Origin: Phytophthora quininea | Taxonomy: Eukaryota; Oomycota; Peronosporomycetes; Peronosporales; Peronosporaceae | DNA: 64,000 nt | Direction of reading: 5' to 3' | Assembly: GCA_011947345.1 (NCBI GenBank) | Contig: JAAVTG010000493.1 | Coordinates: 21,107 to 85,106, forward strand | Shown here: positions 19,896-31,912 of the stretch, one piece after another | How positions within the stretch are numbered: position 1 is the first letter of the stretch | How the letters are laid out: every line of letters begins with the position of its first letter | Notes under the pieces: model-generated | The model's database searches: none | The model's input: only the letters and a program-made list of their open reading frames with translations | Told to the model about the DNA's origin: nothing | Translations under genes and position numbers: made by a program

Positions 19896-19968
19896 GCGCG
19901 GCTGGCGCAATGGATAGCGTATCAGACTTCGAATCTGGGGGTTGCGGGTTCGAGTCCCGCGTCGCGTA
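19896..19968 (+). tRNA. tRNA-Arg (anticodon UCG)
   Basis: The 73-nt cloverleaf has a seven-pair acceptor stem with two G-U pairs. The anticodon loop CTTCGAA is closed by a five-pair stem, giving TCG, and the T arm is GCGGG/TTCGAGT/CCCGC. The discriminator base is A, CCA is not encoded, and there is no intron. Internal A and B boxes are present (TGGCGCAATGG, GGTTCGAGTCC). A T-rich Pol III stop follows near 19971. It decodes CGA. Confidence 0.95.
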
Positions 19969-22003
19969 CTCTTTTTCAATTTTTGTTGCTTTGGACTTTA
20001 GTATTTTATTTCGAGTCTGGTGCGCACGAGTGTGTATGGCCAGTGTGAAGGTGTGGCTATACTGGCAACATGATACTGTGGTGTTCGCCACTCTACTCTA
20101 TGAAGTGTTTTCATCGTAGGTTTTGACTGGGTGCGAAGCACATCCGAGCAGTTTTAGTGCTGAATTGGTTTACGTGGACTTATTACAGGGTTGCGGAGAT
20201 GCAGTCTTCATACATCCACTGCCTAGCTGCCTTCAAAGAGAGGGAGGTGGTCATGTCTGCGATGCTGGGAAAATCTTGGTTGAGTCTCAACAAGAATCTT
20301 GATTCACTCCCCGACTCACTCACTCACTCACTCACTCACTCACTCACTCACTCACTCACTCACTCACTCACTCACTCACTCACTCGCTCACTCACTAATT
20401 CATGCACTCACGACCACATGAGCGAGACTAGTGCATACATGGAATGTGTCATACAAATACCATTGTCCACAGGAGCCCATTCGGCACAAGCTGTCAAGCA
20501 ACACTATTTATCTACTGCAACAAGAGCCAGGAAGGACACTCAGCAACAAAGAACGTGAACGAGCAATCACAAAGACTATACTGCCATTAGAACCCCTCCC
20601 AATTCCCTTATCCTTGCGACATGTCTCAGTCAATCCTCCTTTCTGAGGCATTCCTGTAGGTGAAAAGAAAGAAGGACACACCGCCGCTACATCTGCACCC
20701 ATTTTGAATCTGTAGAATCCCGTAACTTCGAAATCAGCTGCCAAACCCACCGAGAAACCCCGAGCGTGCAAGCAACACTGACTAGGCACTTTTTATCTTG
20801 TATAGCTAAAACCCGAAAATATCAATGTTGGCTTCTGATGTGTTCTTGTTGCAACCGGGCGGAAACGATGAGTATCATTGTGTAGGTGAAGAAAGGGGAA
20901 CGCTATGGTGGTGTAACTACACAGTCCATTATCATACTCATCTATGTGGTTGGTTACCCACTTCTTAGCACAGTATTTATGACCACCACAACACGGTAAT
21001 ATAGCAAAACAAGCAATTGAATAAAAGAAACGCGAGGTGATCGAACTGCGGCTTATAGCGGAGCTGTACCACATCAGAATTCTGACACGAGATCCTCCCA
21101 CTACCAAGAGCGAGGGCTTTTCCCTGCTCTGTTAGCCAGCCTGGGGCGGTACACCCTTCCTTAGAGACCTCGGTACATCGACTTACACCAATGTCCCAAT
21201 GTCCACTCCTGGTTTGAGACGGACGCGCCATCCACATCCTGTGAATAGTGACACCGAACCGCATACCACAGCCCTCACACCTCGCTACCCAGACAGAAGC
21301 TTTCCGTTACAAGTTGACGCCACTCAACCCGGTGACAGGATTAAAACACGAACTCATATTAAAGCTTTACTTGGTACACACTTCCAAAACCGCTTTTGTG
21401 TTTAACGGATTCCAAGCTGGATTTCTTCGATTTTCAAGCGCCTCCATTCTTCTGAGCTTTAAACGTTCGTGGGCAAGCGAGTGGTAATCAGTGAGAACTG
21501 ACAAAGTAGTTCGTGCCGAACATGGGCTACTTTATCTAGCGACGTCGCAGCAGATGGGTCTGTAGGCCTGTTATTAACACAGGAAACCATTTGTTGTTTG
21601 TTACACGGGTGTGCCTTTGCACTCACTTCACATTTAGAACTAGCATTCAACAAGCACTTCGAAGCCAAATTTAGGAAAACCAAACTGCACACAAAGTTTT
21701 CATATTTGTAGAAGGGACCCGCAACTTCTTACCCACACTTACTCGCGTAATCTCTCTCTCATATCCATTCATGCTGTTTCTCCTCTCTTCCTACATGTTT
21801 TTTCCTCACGAGAGTCCATATCTCTGTGCGTTTGAGGTGGGCTGCGAGGGTGGTAAGCGCAAAAGTTAAATAAATTGCGCTTATATAACCAGACTGGAGT
21901 CACCGCATAGGATTCAAGGTACAGCCAGCATATTCCACTATGAAAAGCGAAAGCGTGTTTGTGTAGTGGTTTATTAGAACAGGTGAAAACAAAAGAAATG
22001 AAG
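19969..22003. other. Spacer between two convergent tRNA-Arg genes
   Basis: About 2 kb with no recognised protein gene. It includes the ACTC microsatellite at 20314-20396. The remaining open frames are short and lack domains. Confidence 0.5.
20314..20396. repeat. (ACTC)n microsatellite
   Basis: About 20 copies of ACTC in tandem with a single interrupting CTCG near the end. A frame through it encodes a Leu/Thr/His/Ser repeat that is an artefact of the repeat. Confidence 0.97.
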
Positions 22004-22076
22004 TACGCGACGCGGGACTCGAACCCGCAACCCCCAGATTCGAAGTCTGATACGCTATCCATTGCGCCAGCCGCGC
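22004..22076 (-). tRNA. tRNA-Arg (anticodon UCG), second copy
   Basis: Base-for-base the same 73-nt gene as at 19896-19968, in opposite orientation, so their 3' ends face each other across 2 kb. The flanks differ on both sides, so the shared identity is limited to the tRNA. T-rich sequence follows its 3' end. Confidence 0.95.
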
Positions 22077-22392
22077 TTCTGATTGGATAGTAATTGATCT
22101 TGTAATAATATGTTTTCTTTTAGATAGTGCTCGGCAGCGAGGTCAAACTTGCAAATTCAGTAGTGTTCCTCGCAGTTCGCAGGTATCCGACTGAAGGTAA
22201 AACTACTAATAAGAGCTTACCTGCAGAGCACCTGCATTGTCTCGCTTTGTTGTCTTTATCTTCAACGCTGAAGGTTCCCGGCGTACAGAAACGTTTCCAG
22301 CCCTTCATTATTTTTGCTGGCGCAAGCGAAAGCTACTGGTGTTTGCATACCGGGTTTGGCCTCCTCTCAATCAGCGCAGACGTACGAGGCAC

Positions 22393-22629
22393 ATGGGGCG
22401 CAGGCTGTGGACGGACAGCGAGGTTCACCTCCTACTGGACTGTGTAGGGCAAGACGTGCAAGCGTACACGACAGGGGTCAAACATCGGTTCTACGCTAAC
22501 GCTCAGAACTATCAGAGTGGGAATGACTACACGAAGTCAGCATCACAGATCAAGGCCAAGTTGAGTGAGTTTGAGTGCACTTATAAGAGCTACGAGTTAA
22601 AGCTTACGAGGTCTGGCTCTGGTGTATAG
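22393..22629 (+). pseudogene. Myb/SANT-like DNA-binding fragment
   Basis: From the ATG at 22393 the reading gives 78 residues starting MGRRLWTDSEVHLLLDC and containing KSASQIKAKLSEFECTYKSY. A tryptophan-led helix followed by a K-SASQIK-type recognition region resembles Myb/SANT-like domains used by Harbinger-type transposons and related oomycete proteins. It stops early at 22629 and no transposase follows. It is probably a fragment; the domain call is by eye. Confidence 0.45.
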
Positions 22630-24140
22630 GCCAGCGACCCTCCTAGTATCAAAGGTATCGTACATGCTGTTCGTTCGATGGTTTCTTTGTTTAGCATCAG
22701 TGCTTCATGTGTCTAAGTTGCTCGATAAGAAATGTCTGAGAGTCCTTAGGCCGCAAAAAGCACGAAGAGAGCGTGTAATAAAAATTAAATATATTCTTTA
22801 TAAACAGTCCTTTACAGCCGCGATAACATTGTGTCGAGTTCGGTAATTCACTGAACAATTTGGAAAAGACCCTAAAACAATCGGAACTCGAAAAGTCTGA
22901 TTGTGTCCATTAAGCTGTTGATCTTCCAATATAATGATAAATGTCATCGATGCTACAGGCCATCTTTGATAAAATTTTCTGGGTAACATTTCGTCGCAAT
23001 TCCGGAAGTCAAGAAAGACCGCGGTATCAGCGAGTAGTCAAGGTGGCGAGTACCACATTATCAAGGTCAAGAGTTTTGTGACGCTCAAAAGTTGTGCGAC
23101 AGAAAGAAGCCCCTCTGGTGGTCACTGAGCGTTTTCTACTAGTGGGAAGCCGTGTAAAAGTGTATTGCTTATGCTCGCAGTATCTGTGTTGGAATCGTAT
23201 CACCAGTGGTGATTCATCAAATATTCTATACAAACAGAGCTTTCGGTACACTACTGGCAACACGATCAAAATCATCGCCCGAGATTTCGCTAGATCTGCC
23301 AGCAATACTACATTCAAAGCCGAACGTTTTAATGGTGGCTATACCATCGGGGAATCTCACCTCGTCGGTAGCAGAGCCATTGGACAAGTTTGAGGATGAT
23401 CCTCATTCACGAGAAAGTGTAAGCTTGTTCCTTTATGTAAAAATTGCACAGCTCGGATGTACTTGAGGGGAGATTCTGTTTTTCATCGCAGCGACTTAGT
23501 ACCATCTGTCTAAAGCATCAAATGTCTTGCAAAAGTCAAATAATAAGGTTATCGCTTCGTATTGAGCTGTGTCTGCTTTGTCGGCACGAATATCACGAAC
23601 CCATGCTGACGGGGTACACAATATCTGCTAGCATTTTGCTCCTTCACGTCGACAAAGTATCCATATGATCACTGATTTCTTCAAGCTGAAGATTGTAGGG
23701 GAGGGCCCATCAATAGCCGCCGTGATCATAATGAATAGGTGCTCTAGGGAAGAACCTCAATCCTTGTCCCGATATGGCAGTAGTGATGTGCAGGTAGATA
23801 CCAGTATTAGTATTAGAAGTTCTCTCAACAACGGCTAGCAGAGAGTCTATAACGTTGTGAGGGAGACAATTGTTTGAAACACCTCAGTAAGCACATTAGT
23901 TGACAGTGGATAAAGTATGCTAACTCACACTATGAAGAATTAGACATGTAAGATTGGAACTCAATCGGGTTAAATCTCGCCTACGTCGTTGCTGCTATTA
24001 CGAAATACACACTCACCTGCTCGTCAGCACGTTCGCATCGAAATCACGAGTGCATCCAAAATTGTAGTGGGGAAATATCCTTCGATTTATGAATCGCCTT
24101 CTCAATCGGGTTGTACTGCCCCCCGTGCACACATGCTGCG
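22630..24140. other. No feature recognised
   Basis: About 1.5 kb of AT-rich sequence with only short frames and no domain. It is probably decayed repeat. Confidence 0.45.
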
Positions 24141-24756
24141 TCAAGATCCTTTAGATATTCTCAATCGGGTCGAGGACCGGTGACAGCACCGGTCGTTGTG
24201 AAGACGAATTGCTTGGTCTTCAAGCATTGATATCCTTGACTTGTGGCATGACGTTGAAAACTTGGTGTCTTTGTATCGATGAACGGTTGCAAATGCGTCG
24301 TTAGCGTTTAGGTGTACTTGGTGGAGTATTGCTTGCCAGTTAAAATCTTCAATGAGGTCTTCTTTCCTCCAGCGAAGCCTCCCCACACCACCACCTGTGT
24401 GGCGACGCATGTTAATGTACCCTAGGCGTCTAGAATCTACCCACGGAAGACTCATGCCGTCAGGATCATCGCGGTTCCAGTTATCATCATCACGATAGAC
24501 GATATGGTATCTGTCGGGGTCGTTTATGAGCGCCATGTGGGCAGCCTCCTTTACACGTGGCGTTTCATCAGGGTCGGGCCGGACCGAATCTTCTTGTACC
24601 AGAGCCAATTGACGCTCTTCAGCAAGGCGATCTTGTGACATGTCCCTAGAGACCAGGTGAGACCCTCAGCGATGGTATTCAGGGTCACACCCGATGCCGA
24701 AAGTGACTTGATCGCCTGGCGCTCTTTGTCCGTCAGTTACTTGCCTCTCGTCATTC
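24141..24756 (-). mobile_element. Tc1/mariner-like transposase remnant
   Basis: The ATG at 24756 starts MTRGK followed at once by a stop. After it come helix-turn-helix-like sequence (LTDKERQAIKSLSASG, then LNTIAEG) and, in another frame, a decayed DDE core: DPDGMSLPWVDSRR, then HTGGGVGRLRW, matching the usual DGPDG..W.D.R..GGGS..W pattern. A late Tc1-like block (SMLEDQAI) precedes the stop. Stops and frame changes rule out function. Terminal repeats were not located. Confidence 0.65.
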
Positions 24757-25159
24757 CGTTAGATTCGGCAGCAAAGCACGCCGTTCACCAGTGCGCGGTG
24801 TTGGCACACGCGAAATTACAACGCTGATTGAATGGCGGGTGGCACTGAACGCCTAATAAGCTATATTTATTGCTGATGCATCAAGCCCCGGGCATCTCCA
24901 CTATCAGATTAACCATCAGAGGGTGATCCGATGATGTTGTAGCAAATTTTGTTTTTGACAAATGGAGTTCTGCGAGCATAATCCACGGGAATTAATTATC
25001 AGCGAGCTATTCAAAGTTGCCCCTTTGTTGTCACAGTCGCCAAAAAGAAGAAATGCAATTACCTCCCAATATCTATTCCCAACGCACCTAATCTCTCATT
25101 ACGTGTGGGGCGGCGCGGTATGCCTGCGTGCCTTCGACACATAAGCTGTTGGCCGAGCT

Positions 25160-25620
25160 CTGCGAAGCGTTCGATCCTACATGACCGACGAGAAGTAATG
25201 TGTCGCTGACTTACTTAACGATCACCTTCTTATTATCTGCGTTGATGACCTACCACTCCATGCCAGTGGCATTTACACTTATCTCGACAACCTTGCTGAG
25301 TTATTTTCGCTCCTGAACCAGTTCGGCCTGAAGCTCAGTGTAAAGAAGATCAGCTTATCCTTTTTGTGTGGACAATGAGGGCTCCAACATATCCACTCCA
25401 GATGATGTGGACCAAAATTCGTTGACCTCGTCTGTGGTGCGTCGCTGGCAGCGAACCGTTCCGTCAGCAGGAAGATATCGCTTATTTCATTGGACTGTAA
25501 TACCCCCGATTTCAAATGTACTCGCTGTCTACTGCAATGTGATGCAATACCGCATGTTCCAGTTGTAGTGGGCCTTCCTGTCATCTATGTTGGGCGACAC
25601 GTGTCTCTGGGTAGCGTCCC
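25160..25620 (+). mobile_element. Ty3/gypsy-like reverse transcriptase fragment
   Basis: At about 25207-25370 the plus strand reads LNDHLLIICVDDLPLHASG and then FSLLNQFGLKLSVKK. This is the reverse transcriptase VDD catalytic box with its usual downstream helix and lysine-rich end. A TGA stop follows and similarity fades. No LTRs are seen nearby. Confidence 0.65.
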
Positions 25621-27362
25621 GTACGTCTGAGCCCGAACCTGAACTCTAGGTAGCCTGTGCCAAATAAACAACAGCGTCCCACGAGATGCTATCATTTTTA
25701 TTTGGAATGCACATTGCATTTTGGAATGAGCTAATCGGAGTCCTTCTTTTCCCGTGAAAACCTTCAGCTGGCCTTGCTCCTAGATGAACGCACGGCTTCT
25801 AGCAAAGAACTGCAGCAATCGTTCCTTATACTCGCGCCGCAGCTTTCGCCCCTGTACTAGTGCTAGACGCGAATTCCCGAGCGCAAAATGGTAAAAGTAA
25901 ATGAACAGCGTATGGCGATGAAATGGGATATAGCTTGGGGTTGGGCATACCTTTGTTACGCGAGGTCTGTTCATGTAGTAGATAATCTTGGCACTGTTCT
26001 TGCCAATAAATTCGTCATGTTTATCGGGAACTGCCTGGAAATATTTGAAGCTTGCCACAGTGCAACGATAGAATGGCTGCGGGGTTACCATCCATTCAAA
26101 ATATTCGTCCAGCGACTGTTCGACTCTATCAGTTGACGAGTTGTAGCTCTACTGTCGCCACCCCATGCCAACCAAGTTTCTAAGTCTTTGTCAGGCACCG
26201 TCTACATAGTTATTACGCCCAGATTGGCCAGGCATGAGGTTTCATGGATACGTATCTCCTTAAGCTTACGCGGAATTCCGGGATTACTTCCCCTATCTGC
26301 TGCTCTTGAAAGTTCATCACAATTCTGGCAACCCCAGCGAGGCATGTAGTACCAAAGCATCTTCGATAAAAACGATCACCGAATTGACAAAGCAAACATA
26401 TAACTCCGTTACGTTTGTTCTTCGTCCAGAGTACGTACAACATTTTGTCGAAATTCATGGACCACCGCGAAGGTCACCGTTTACTATTGTATCACTTCAT
26501 TTTTATTGACGAGCACAGCAACCCGGACCGATATATAGCGATGAGGAATTTGATGTAAATGTCACGATTGTTGACTGCACCGTTGTGCAACCAACAATCT
26601 GTGAGCAACTCAACCGCAAACATACGTGCACGGGGGTGGGGATCGTCAGTGGCGCAAAAATGCCAAATACTCACATTTGCAAGACCCTGTGCAATGGAAC
26701 AGGTAAGGTAACATTTGTCTAGCATCAGCACAGATGGCGAACAGCTCGGTGAAATAAGGAAAGGCTAGCAGTACCGCACTTGCAAGTACTATATCATTCC
26801 CTCAAACGCGTTATCCGCTGACATAGACCATTGAGGAGCAAATGACGATACATCGGAGTCCATTTCAAGTGCCCAACCAAGTCATTATCAATTCTTTACA
26901 GACATAGTGACTAAAATTATAAATCAAAATGTATTTGCTCAAACTGTCCACATTTACAAATGCTAGGTTTACACATACCTGCGGCATCTACCCATGTTTT
27001 ACATTTTTAAATCGTTTTTACAGACCGGTGGCGGACATGGCCAGAAGTTTTGCCCGGAAAGTATTTTTGGTAGGGAGCGACTTCACTCCCAAGATTTCCT
27101 GCATCGAAGACGAGAGTTGTCTACGCTAGGTCTAAACGTGTCTTTCCTGTGCGCATGAACGCACAGGATTTAAACAAAAGCAATTCTGTCGTGAACCAGT
27201 AAAGGAAGATCATGGCTCGCCAATCGTGCAAACCGAAGAAGAATGCGCACAACCTAATGGTGCGCAAGGCCACATCAAGGTCAAGTGCGCGCAGCTCCAG
27301 CCTCGAATGTCCAATCAATTTCTGAGAGCCCGTCAGAGTCGGCGGATGAGCCGGTGCCGCAG
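25621..27362. other. No feature recognised
   Basis: AT-rich sequence up to the MULE target duplication. Open frames are short and mutually overlapping and none shows a domain I recognise. Confidence 0.45.
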
Positions 27363-27572
27363 CGAACGACGGGAAAAACTATGGAGATCGAGGTGTGAAA
27401 GACGGTCCGAACCAAATTTGGTCAGACCAGTTAGGACTAAAACTATTATCGGAATTTTAGACTAAAATTCAGCTTAAAATACTCGGAAAAATGAGGCCTT
27501 AAAATAATCATGGGGAAGTCGAAATAGTCTGGGAAGTTGCAGTGCTTGATTTGCCTGGCCTCACTCTTCAAA

Positions 27573-29859
27573 ATGCAGACTCCAACAACAACATCAACGT
27601 CTTCTTCTCGGTTTGAGATACCTCCCCTACCACAACAAGAATTCCGTCATTTGCTCAGGCTGAGGCAGCATTGCACGCGTGGAATCGGAAGCTGATAATC
27701 GACGTAACAAAAGGCCATCACAAGAAAAACAAGGCACAGGACATTCGAGCGCGATTACAAGTGCGACAGGTACGGCCGCACGCGAAACAATCGTGGACTT
27801 CAGGACGAGGATCGTGTTCGTACGCAACGCGGCACCAGCAAAATCGGCTGCACTATGAAGATTCGGTTGGAAGCGGTTGATGCTAATAACTGTGCCGGCC
27901 CATGGAAGGTGGTCATTTGAATGGGTCACTGTATCACAACCATCCCCATCCGAAGACGCAAGCATTCATCCAGGGCACGACGTCGCGACATGGAGCGTGC
28001 AATATCGGGAGTTGTATCTATCTCGGGTTTAATTGCCTCTCAAAGTGAGATTGGTGTTTCTCCCGAAATCGTCGTTGCCACGTTGGGTCAAGCGGATCCT
28101 CACACCGCGATTATGGCCAAGTATATTAAATATTATTGTATTAGAAATTTTCTAATCGCAAAGACGTTGACCGGCGTGAGCAATTGGCGAGCGACACACC
28201 GACCGAACTTCTGCTGAAACAGCTGGAAGAACACAATTTTTTTCGAGTATGAAGTGAATCCTGAAACTTCGCGACTACGCTACTTGTTTTGGTCACATCC
28301 GGATATTCGCCAATTTTACTGCTGGCACTCCAACGTCTTGATTATGGATTGCACCTACAAGACCAATGAGTACGACCTTCCGTTGTTGAACATGATTGTC
28401 ATGACGAACATGAACACTGTACTTCCAATAGCTCAGTGCTGGCTACCAGGTGAGAAAGAGGAAGATTTCGTGTGGGCTCTCCAGCAGCTTCAGAACTTGA
28501 TGTCGACACACAATATCGCGTGGCCATCAGTTATTCTCACAGATCGAGATCTGGCTTGTATGAACGCCCTCGATCGTTTGTTTCCCGACGTCCCGTCCAT
28601 GGTGTGTCGTTGGCACATGAATCGAAACGTGCTTGCGCAGACGAGAACTGTACTGGGTCAAGTCCTCGTGGAGAACCCAGCTCTGGTTCAGGACAAGTAC
28701 AAAAATCGGTTGAAACAGACGAATTCATGGTGCTCTACTATGCAGCGGCTGACGCCGAATCCGAACTCGAGTTCGAGTCCTGTTGTACGGCAATCAGGTC
28801 ATACAACGTGTAACTAGCCGACTATCTCGATCTGCAGTGGTGGATGTACAAGACCAAGTTAGTGCGGTGCTGGACATCGCAGTATCTTCATTTCGGGTAT
28901 CGTGATACGTCCCCAGTGGAAGGCACGCATTCCAAGTGCAAGCGTTGGCTGGTTTCTTGCAAGGGTGATTTGTTAACAGCTTTTAAGAAGCTTCTGCCGT
29001 GGTGGCAGACCTGTGTGAAAAACGTGAGCCTCGCCGTGGAACAGGACGTTAGCAGGGTGTCTCACAGGCTTCAGGATGACCGGTATTCAGCTGTTGTTCT
29101 CTTCGTAAGCCGGCACGCCTTAGACAAGACCGCGGAGTTATGGGATAAAGCTCACAATATTGTGCGGAACCAGGAACAAGTCGAAGCCTGCACTGGGAGG
29201 TTTAGACAAGCAAATGGAAGGCCCTGTGTCCACGACATCATAAGAATCATTAGGTCAGAGGGACAACTAAAGCTCCAAGTTCGAGATTATCATCGACATT
29301 GGCTAACAAGGCGCGGTCACAACGAAGACGTCGGAGCGCGAGTCCTGGAGCCTGCGCCTCGGAGAATAGTAAAAGCGCACAAACGACAGAAAACGCACAA
29401 GAAAAACCATGGAGCTTCAGGAGCTGCGAGAGTGCCGACAGTCAGCGAGCGAGTCGACTTGAACCATCCAGCTCAAGCCCGACACCGCCGCAGCCTTTTA
29501 CTGAGCTCCTTCTTGGCTCCAATAATGTGCGTTATAGCAGCGAACCGGCAACCCAACACGGCCGAAATCTGTCCATGAACGACATACTGAACCGTACCAC
29601 GGGCGAAGACGAGGCAACTCAACACGAAAACAGTGACGAACAAGTTCAGGACGACGCTCCGCCCTATCTGCCCTATCTGCCCGACGTGTTACCTCCACGG
29701 GGTTGGGGAAACGCAGGCGCAAGGCCTTTTAAGCGACGGAATGGTGACTCATCACCTCGACTAAAAGCTCTAGGCGACAAAGAAAACCCAATGGAACAGA
29801 TACATAACTTTTTCATCAATATAAATTCAGAGTACAATGGCAAACCTGCCTTCCTTTAG
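27573..29859 (+). pseudogene. MULE transposase (frameshifted)
   Basis: The ATG at 27573 opens a FAR1-like N-terminal region. From 28254 the catalytic core reads LIMDCTYKTNEYDLPLLN (first DDE Asp), then LTDRDLACMNAL (second Asp) and FPDVPSMVCRWHMNRNV. At 28844-29578 follow HFGYRDTSPVEGTHSKCKRW (late catalytic Glu) and a SWIM-like CTGRFRQANGRPCVHDI. A C-terminal tail continues in another frame to 29859. Several frame changes lie between these blocks, so the gene is inactive as read, though some could be sequence errors. Confidence 0.8.
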
Positions 29860-30124
29860 TGCAAGTTCGTCTTAAATAAAAAAGTAAGACGGGTTTTGGT
29901 TAATTAAGACAGGTTTGTGTGCATTAAGATCGACTTTTGAGCAATTAAGAGACATTTGTGTAAAAATAAGACGGGATTTCGGATTGTGTAAGATAAGTTT
30001 TGGTGCGGGTCGAAACTCTGTAAAACCATAAAAACAACCTTCAAAAATTGACAGTAGAATAAAAATAACAGTTAGGAAAACTCAACAATGAATTCTATTT
30101 ATTGCAGAGCCTTAAGACAAGCCT

Positions 30125-30486
30125 CTAGTTGCGATAGGTTACTCGCAGGATCAGGGAAGCGTCTTTTAGCGACTCCAAACGAGTCTGCAAACTCGAGTCG
30201 ATGGAGGTGTCGGTGCCAGGGATCTTCGATAGTAGCGTGCCCAAAATGCTTGACAGGGAGTGCTTTCTTAAATAAATACCCATCTTTTGCGCAAGTAATA
30301 CGCTTTGTTCTGCGCCTTTCTTGTGTTCTTGCGCTGTACCTCTCGCTTCTTTTGTGCGCTCTTGGAACACCCGTTTTTCTTCTTCAGGTGCCTTCTTTTA
30401 GAATACACCGTCGCCAACACCTTCTTACACTTCGGGCAGCGCCGATCAACAATGGCGCTGCCTTTCGGCTTCGCCTTCGGCAGCAT
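30125..30486 (-). pseudogene. Small MULE accessory gene with a C2HC-like zinc motif, frameshifted
   Basis: From the ATG at 30486 the frame gives MLPKAKPKGSAIV, then RRCPKCKKVLATVYSKRRH, then KKNGC, a compact zinc-finger-like CxxC..H..C pattern, followed by a very basic region. It ends at 30268. The frame overlapping it to 30125 continues naturally with IYLRKHSLSSILGTLLSKIPG, so one base is probably missing near 30290. It lies inside the MULE, transcribed toward the transposase. The role is unknown; DNA binding is an inference. Confidence 0.5.
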
Positions 30487-30648
30487 TTAGGAAACTGAAC
30501 TAATTTGAAAGACGACAGAACGACACACATATGAGCAGACAACTGCATTTGCGCCTTTAGTCCTATCTGGTCTGACCAAATTCGGTTCGGACCGTCTTTC
30601 ACACCTCGATCTCCGTAACCTCGATCTCCATAGTTTTCCCCGAACGAC

Positions 30649-31714
30649 GCAGGTGAAGAAGAAAATAATTTGCAAGACAGTGAAGTATTACAAAGGCTAC
30701 AGGTACCGAAAATCGTGGTGATCTCGTAAAAATATTGCCTACATTTGCAGCACGACTAAATCGACCGGTTGCAACGCTGTTCTCAAGATCACTCGAATGG
30801 GGATTGGAGTGTTCAAGGCGAGCACTGCTGCAGAGGGGCTGTAGTTGTTGGGGGCTCGTTGGTCATCGATACTGAAACGATGAAGTGTATGGCGGACCGT
30901 CTCGCCACCGATAGAGAGATACGGGGGCAAGTTGCGGCAAATTTTACGGCGAAGATAGAGAGGAACTGATAGATGGACTGAGAGAAGAACGAGTGTTGAG
31001 CCGAGTTCGATATGTCCGCCGTCGTTATTACGGCGGTGATATCCACGGAGTCGTGGAAGTGCCTCTATGTTCATAAGTTAAATATTTCGTCACCCAAGTA
31101 GGCATTATGGGTGCGTCATTTCCTGTGCGTCTATTTCGAGTGTCCATGTAAACATTGTGACCAAATTATAAGTAAAATTTGTATGATCAAATCTATATGT
31201 TTTACACTTCTAAAGATCATTTCCCGTTTCGTAAAATGTGCATATCATTCGTTTTACTGAATATAAGTATTGGTCAAAAGTATATTGTTCTTTGCAGATA
31301 TTTTTCCCTCAATAGAATGCTGGGACAGACTTAAATCTACTGTAAAATAGACTTTTGTGTTAAATAAAACGGCGTCTTATTCGTACCCTAAAACAATACC
31401 GTAATTTACCACGGGTAATATTCGGTTTCTGAAGTCCATTCGCAGCATTGGTAAGGTGGAGCAGTGCCCCCGTTTTCCTGCTCTTTATCTCGATGAATAT
31501 TTTTCCGTTTGGCCTGCGCGTGAATGCTTTAGCTCCAGTTTTCCTTTCGTCACGCAGCTCCTGAAGACCGCCGACAAAGGGTCTCCAACAGAAGCCGCTA
31601 AGGTAAGTGTGTGTGCCGGCATGCTGCATTTTTTCAAGAATAATATTGTAGTGGTCCTGAATATTAATGCGATTGCAGTGTGCGTAGGTTTGCAGGTAGC
31701 ACGCGCAAGTTGGT
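30649..31714. other. No feature recognised
   Basis: AT-rich sequence downstream of the MULE. Frames on both strands are short or overlap each other without domains. Confidence 0.4.
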
Positions 31715-31912
31715 ATGGAATCGAATGGAACGATCCTCAGCACAACGACTTCTAGGCCGGAAGCTCTATCTGGCGATGCTAATTCAGAAGGCCGAGTTTT
31801 AAAGGCGCAGTTGACAACTAGTAAAGGCGATATGGAGCGTTCCCCTCGTGGAGGACCATCAAAGAGGCTCACGTTTACATCGGGAGAGTCGTTTGACGTT
31901 TTGCGCGGCTGA
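31715..31912 (+). CDS. Small hypothetical ORF
   Basis: A 65-residue frame from the ATG at 31715, rich in Ser, Thr, Arg and Gly with coding-like composition. A longer minus-strand frame (31360-31983) overlaps it fully and neither shows a known domain. It could be a fragment of a retroelement gag gene or chance. Confidence 0.2.
   Translation: MESNGTILSTTTSRPEALSGDANSEGRVLKAQLTTSKGDMERSPRGGPSKRLTFTSGESFDVLRG

Larger units (their letters stand above)
27371..30640. mobile_element. Mutator-like element (MULE) with TIRs and 8-bp target duplication
   Basis: The left end starts GGGAAAAACTATGGAGATCG and the right end is its inverted match. The inverted repeat runs about 70 bp inward; the right copy has an extra 15-bp partial duplication of the GGAGATCGAGG segment. 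Immediately outside lies the direct 8-mer CGAACGAC at 27363-27370 and 30641-30648, as expected for MULE insertion. Inside are a decayed transposase on the plus strand and a small minus-strand gene at the far end. The length is 3270 bp. Confidence 0.88.

Noticed and set aside
20314..20396. CRISPR-like array
   Set aside because: Units of four bases without spacers; a microsatellite in a eukaryotic genome.
20157..20558. Open frame through the ACTC repeat giving a Leu-Thr-His-Ser repeat protein
   Set aside because: The repeat of four bases keeps several frames open by chance; flanks show no coding character.
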